Below are positions 14,406 to 16,583 of a stretch of 16,583 nucleotides of DNA, piece by piece; within the stretch, counting starts at the first letter, position 1; every line of letters starts with the position of its first letter. The DNA is from Bacteroidota bacterium (GTDB lineage Bacteria; Bacteroidota; Bacteroidia; Chitinophagales; Chitinophagaceae), in contig JAEZAY010000162.1 of NCBI GenBank assembly GCA_023427575.1, positions 1-16,583 on the forward strand. The letters are read 5' to 3'. The position numbers and the translations under genes were made by a program. The notes beneath the pieces are model-generated. The model saw only the letters and a program-made list of their open reading frames with translations. It searched no databases and was not told where the DNA came from.

Positions 14406-15641
14406 ATGGCAAAAACCAACTTACATTGTTCTTTTTGTGGAAGAAGTCGGGATGAAGTGAAGATACTGATCGCCGGCCAGGAAGGACATATATGCGAAAA
14501 CTGTGTAGAACATGCCCGGGAGATCATTGATCAGGAACTGACTGTGCGGAATGAAAATCCTTCTTCATCACAGTTTAAACTGAACGTGAAGAAGCCGGTA
14601 GAAGTGAAGAAATTTCTGGATGAATACATCATCGGTCAGGACGATGCCAAGCGGGTACTGGCAGTAGCGGTATACAATCACTATAAGCGCCTGCAGCAAA
14701 AGCCTTCGGAAAACGATATTGAGATTGAAAAAAGCAATATTGTTATGGTGGGTGAAACCGGAACCGGTAAAACCCTTCTTGCGAAAACCATTGCCCGTTT
14801 GCTGAATGTGCCTTTTGCCATTGTAGACGCTACCGTGTTTACAGAAGCTGGCTATGTAGGCGAGGATGTGGAAAGCATACTTACCCGTTTACTGCAGGTT
14901 TGCAACTACGATGTATCGGCCGCCGAAAGAGGAATCGTATATATCGACGAAATTGATAAGATCGCCAGGAAGGGCGATAATCCTTCGATCACCCGCGATG
15001 TAAGCGGCGAAGGGGTTCAGCAGGGGCTGTTGAAATTACTGGAAGGAACCGATGTGCTGGTTCCCCCTCAGGGTGGAAGAAAACATCCCGAACAGAAACT
15101 TATTAAGATCAACACCCAGAATATTCTCTTTATCTGTGGCGGTGCTTTCGACGGAATCGATAAAGTGATTGCACGCCGGGTGAATACCAATGCAATCGGA
15201 TTTAATGTGAACAAGGAATTGCAGGAAAGCATGCGCAAGAATCTTCTTCAGTATGTAAATGCCAGAGACCTGAAAACATTTGGACTGATTCCCGAACTTC
15301 TGGGACGTTTGCCGGTGGTCACCTATCTGAACCCACTCGATCAGGAAACATTAAGATCGATACTGACCGAACCCAAAAATGCGCTGATCAAGCAGTATAA
15401 AAAATTGTTTGAACTGGAAGGAATCAAACTGACCTTTGACGATGCCGTGTATGATTTTATGGTGGAAAAAGCGCTTGAATACAAGCTCGGCGCCAGAGGA
15501 CTTCGAAGCATTTGCGAAAGCATCTTAAATGACGCTATGTTTGAAATGCCCTCTTCCAAGCAAACGGTATTTCATCTCGATATCGACTATGCGAACAAGA
15601 AATTTGAAAAGAGTAAACTCAGCCTGCTGAAAGTAGCATAA
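14406..15641 (+). CDS. clpX: ATP-dependent Clp protease ATP-binding subunit ClpX
   Basis: ClpX is the hexameric AAA+ unfoldase that recognises tagged substrates and threads them into ClpP. The 411-residue protein is complete. It has the N-terminal zinc-binding domain with Cys8, Cys11, Cys30 and Cys33; Walker A GETGTGKT (116-123); pore loop GYVG (149-152); Walker B IVYIDEID (177-184); and the ClpP-docking IGF tripeptide at 264-266. The sensor-2 region [11 protein letters not shown] is near the C-terminus. Having an intact IGF loop right after two ClpP genes supports ClpX docking on at least one of them. The start ATG at 14406 gives the normal [14 protein letters not shown]-terminus. A 56-residue gene follows after 38 bases and is probably cotranscribed. 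Confidence 0.98.
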   Translation: MAKTNLHCSFCGRSRDEVKILIAGQEGHICENCVEHAREIIDQELTVRNENPSSSQFKLNVKKPVEVKKFLDEYIIGQDDAKRVLAVAVYNHYKRLQQKPSENDIEIEKSNIVMVGETGTGKTLLAKTIARLLNVPFAIVDATVFTEAGYVGEDVESILTRLLQVCNYDVSAAERGIVYIDEIDKIARKGDNPSITRDVSGEGVQQGLLKLLEGTDVLVPPQGGRKHPEQKLIKINTQNILFICGGAFDGIDKVIARRVNTNAIGFNVNKELQESMRKNLLQYVNARDLKTFGLIPELLGRLPVVTYLNPLDQETLRSILTEPKNALIKQYKKLFELEGIKLTFDDAVYDFMVEKALEYKLGARGLRSICESILNDAMFEMPSSKQTVFHLDIDYANKKFEKSKLSLLKVA

Positions 15642-15679
15642 GCAGTGCATTTTATCAAGAATAACAAATCCTCACAGTT

Positions 15680-15850
15680 ATGAATGATCTGATTGAAAAA
15701 CTGAAAGCGGAAGCCGGACTTACTGAAGAACAGGCAGCCAAATCACTGGAAGTAATTGTAAATTTTGTGAAAGAGAAGTTTCCAATGTTTGGCGGAGCTG
15801 TCGACAACCTGTTTGAAACGCCGGGTAAAAGCGATGACTATCTTCCCTGA
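15680..15850 (+). CDS. Small hypothetical helical protein (56 aa)
   Basis: This is an open frame of 56 codons from ATG 15680 to TGA 15848-15850. I cannot name the family. The protein reads as amphipathic helices: MNDLIEKLKAEAGLTEEQAA, then KSLEVIVNFVKEKFP, followed by a GG-containing turn and an acidic end (SDDYLP). The LTEEQAAKSL segment recalls small bacterial proteins of the DUF2267 and DUF2780 kind; that is a resemblance only. There is no signal peptide, membrane segment or Cys. It follows clpX by 38 bases, and a strong terminator lies 20 bases after its stop, which supports a real gene at the end of the clp operon. Its amino-acid makeup is protein-like and the start is preceded by an A/C-rich leader. 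Confidence 0.75.
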   Translation: MNDLIEKLKAEAGLTEEQAAKSLEVIVNFVKEKFPMFGGAVDNLFETPGKSDDYLP

Positions 15851-15870
15851 TTCATAGATAGATATAGTTG

Positions 15871-15896
15871 AAAACCCCGCAGTTGCGGGGTTTTTT
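15871..15896 (+). terminator. Strong terminator at end of clp operon
   Basis: AAAACCCCGC (15871-15880) pairs exactly with GCGGGGTTTT (15885-15894) around AGTT, followed by further T. The A tract on the 5' side lets it also work for the convergent acyl-CoA dehydrogenase transcript. Confidence 0.93.
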
Positions 15897-16009
15897 AATA
15901 TACAAGGTTCATTAATATTTATAAGTCATGAATTCAGCGGCGTCCGTTTTCAATTTTCTTAACGGATTTCTTCCGAGGCCCAGCGAAGAACTTACCCGGA
16001 CACTACTGG

Positions 16010-16583
16010 TCAGGAATTTAGCGCTTCCCGGGCGATGATGATCTTTTGAATTTCGGAAGTTCCTTCGCCAATGGTGCATAGCTTACTGTCGCGGTAATAT
16101 TTTTCAACGGGAAAATCTTTCGTATACCCATAGCCACCAAAAATCTGAACTGCATCATTCGACACCTTTACAGCCACTTCACTGGCGTAATATTTTGCCA
16201 TGGCTGCCTGTTTTGTCATGTTCAAACCCCGGTTTTTTAAATCGGCGGCCTGAAGGGTCAATAGCCGGGCTGCTGAAATTTCGGTTGCCATATCAGCCAG
16301 CTTAAAAGAAATTCCCTGGAAATTGGCAATGGGTTGGTCAAACTGATGTCTTTCTTTTGAGTATTTCAGCGAAGCGGCAAGTGCTCCTTCTGCAATACCC
16401 AGGGCAAGCGCGGCAATAGAGATTCTGCCACCATCCAGTACTTTCATTGCCTGCCGGAATCCATCGCCTACTTCCCCGATTCTTGCCCTGTCGGAAATCC
16501 GGCAATTATCAAAAATCATTTCAGCGGTTTCACTGGCCCGCATTCCCAGTTTATTTTCTTTTTTACCCCCGCTAAAACCCGGG
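16010..16583 (-). CDS. Acyl-CoA dehydrogenase, C-terminal part (5' end outside window)
   Basis: Acyl-CoA dehydrogenases are FAD enzymes that introduce the alpha-beta double bond in acyl-CoA during fatty-acid or amino-acid breakdown. The frame is open to the right edge, and the first visible residues ([19 protein letters not shown]) match the end of the middle beta domain, so about 190 C-terminal residues are present. The visible part is the C-terminal helical domain with the FAD- and tetramer-contacting segments [14 protein letters not shown] and [20 protein letters not shown]. The likely catalytic Glu lies in IGEGTSEIQ, the position used by short-chain and butyryl-CoA type enzymes. Chain-length specificity cannot be set from this fragment. 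It converges on the clp operon; 15897-16009 holds nothing clear. Confidence 0.95.
   Translation of the reverse strand, partial: PGFSGGKKENKLGMRASETAEMIFDNCRISDRARIGEVGDGFRQAMKVLDGGRISIAALALGIAEGALAASLKYSKERHQFDQPIANFQGISFKLADMATEISAARLLTLQAADLKNRGLNMTKQAAMAKYYASEVAVKVSNDAVQIFGGYGYTKDFPVEKYYRDSKLCTIGEGTSEIQKIIIAREALNS

Noticed and set aside
15943..15966. TCCGTT...AACGGA inverted repeat as terminator of the acyl-CoA dehydrogenase
   Set aside because: The stem is only 6 bp with a 12-base loop and no T tract on the minus strand. The terminator at 15871 is a better candidate.

Overview
The window reads as ordinary core chromosome from a Bacteroidota bacterium, most likely family Chitinophagaceae or a close relative. 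Several things point there. The upstream regions of rplS, purA, the tRNA and tig carry the TAnnTTTG(C) -7 element typical of this phylum. Starts are preceded by A-rich leaders rather than Shine-Dalgarno sequences. The proteins (ClpP beginning MNVQKEFEKYAVKH, L19 beginning [11 protein letters not shown], a short TatA, a bifunctional RelA/SpoT) have a Bacteroidota look. The family placement is an inference from memory; no database search was possible. I saw no insertion sequence, prophage, CRISPR array, toxin-antitoxin pair or defence system. No stretch longer than 300 bases lacks a gene; the largest gap is 7594-7851.

Layout, left to right. 1-4434 (+): the 3' half of rny (RNase Y), rplS with its own promoter and terminator, a tatA-gatA pair, and a secreted lytic transglycosylase. 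4468-10086 (-): relA/spoT, purA, a low-complexity charged protein of unknown function and pabB, reading right to left. The purA upstream gap holds a degenerate 7-bp repeat array and a hairpin. 10193-11193 (+): tRNA-Leu(UAG) with a strong terminator, then a two-domain universal stress protein. 11338-15896 (+): a protein quality-control block of trigger factor, two different ClpP peptidases in tandem, ClpX, and a 56-residue protein ending at a strong terminator. 16010-end (-): the C-terminal part of an acyl-CoA dehydrogenase that runs off the window.

How the genes fit together. The tig-clpP-clpP-clpX block covers nascent-chain folding and ATP-dependent proteolysis. PurA makes AMP from IMP, and PabB supplies the p-aminobenzoate precursor of folate, which purine synthesis needs as a one-carbon carrier; their shared strand may reflect that link. 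RelA/SpoT makes and degrades (p)ppGpp. GatA belongs to the amidotransferase that corrects mischarged Gln- and Asn-tRNAs.

Nothing here looks like a wholly new system. The points most worth checking are: the tandem divergent ClpP pair, both with an apparently complete catalytic triad and the second with an acidic N-terminal extension; a likely non-AUG (possibly AUU) start of pabB; the charged low-complexity protein between purA and pabB; the heptamer array before purA; and two near-perfect palindromes just upstream of clpP and the universal stress gene.
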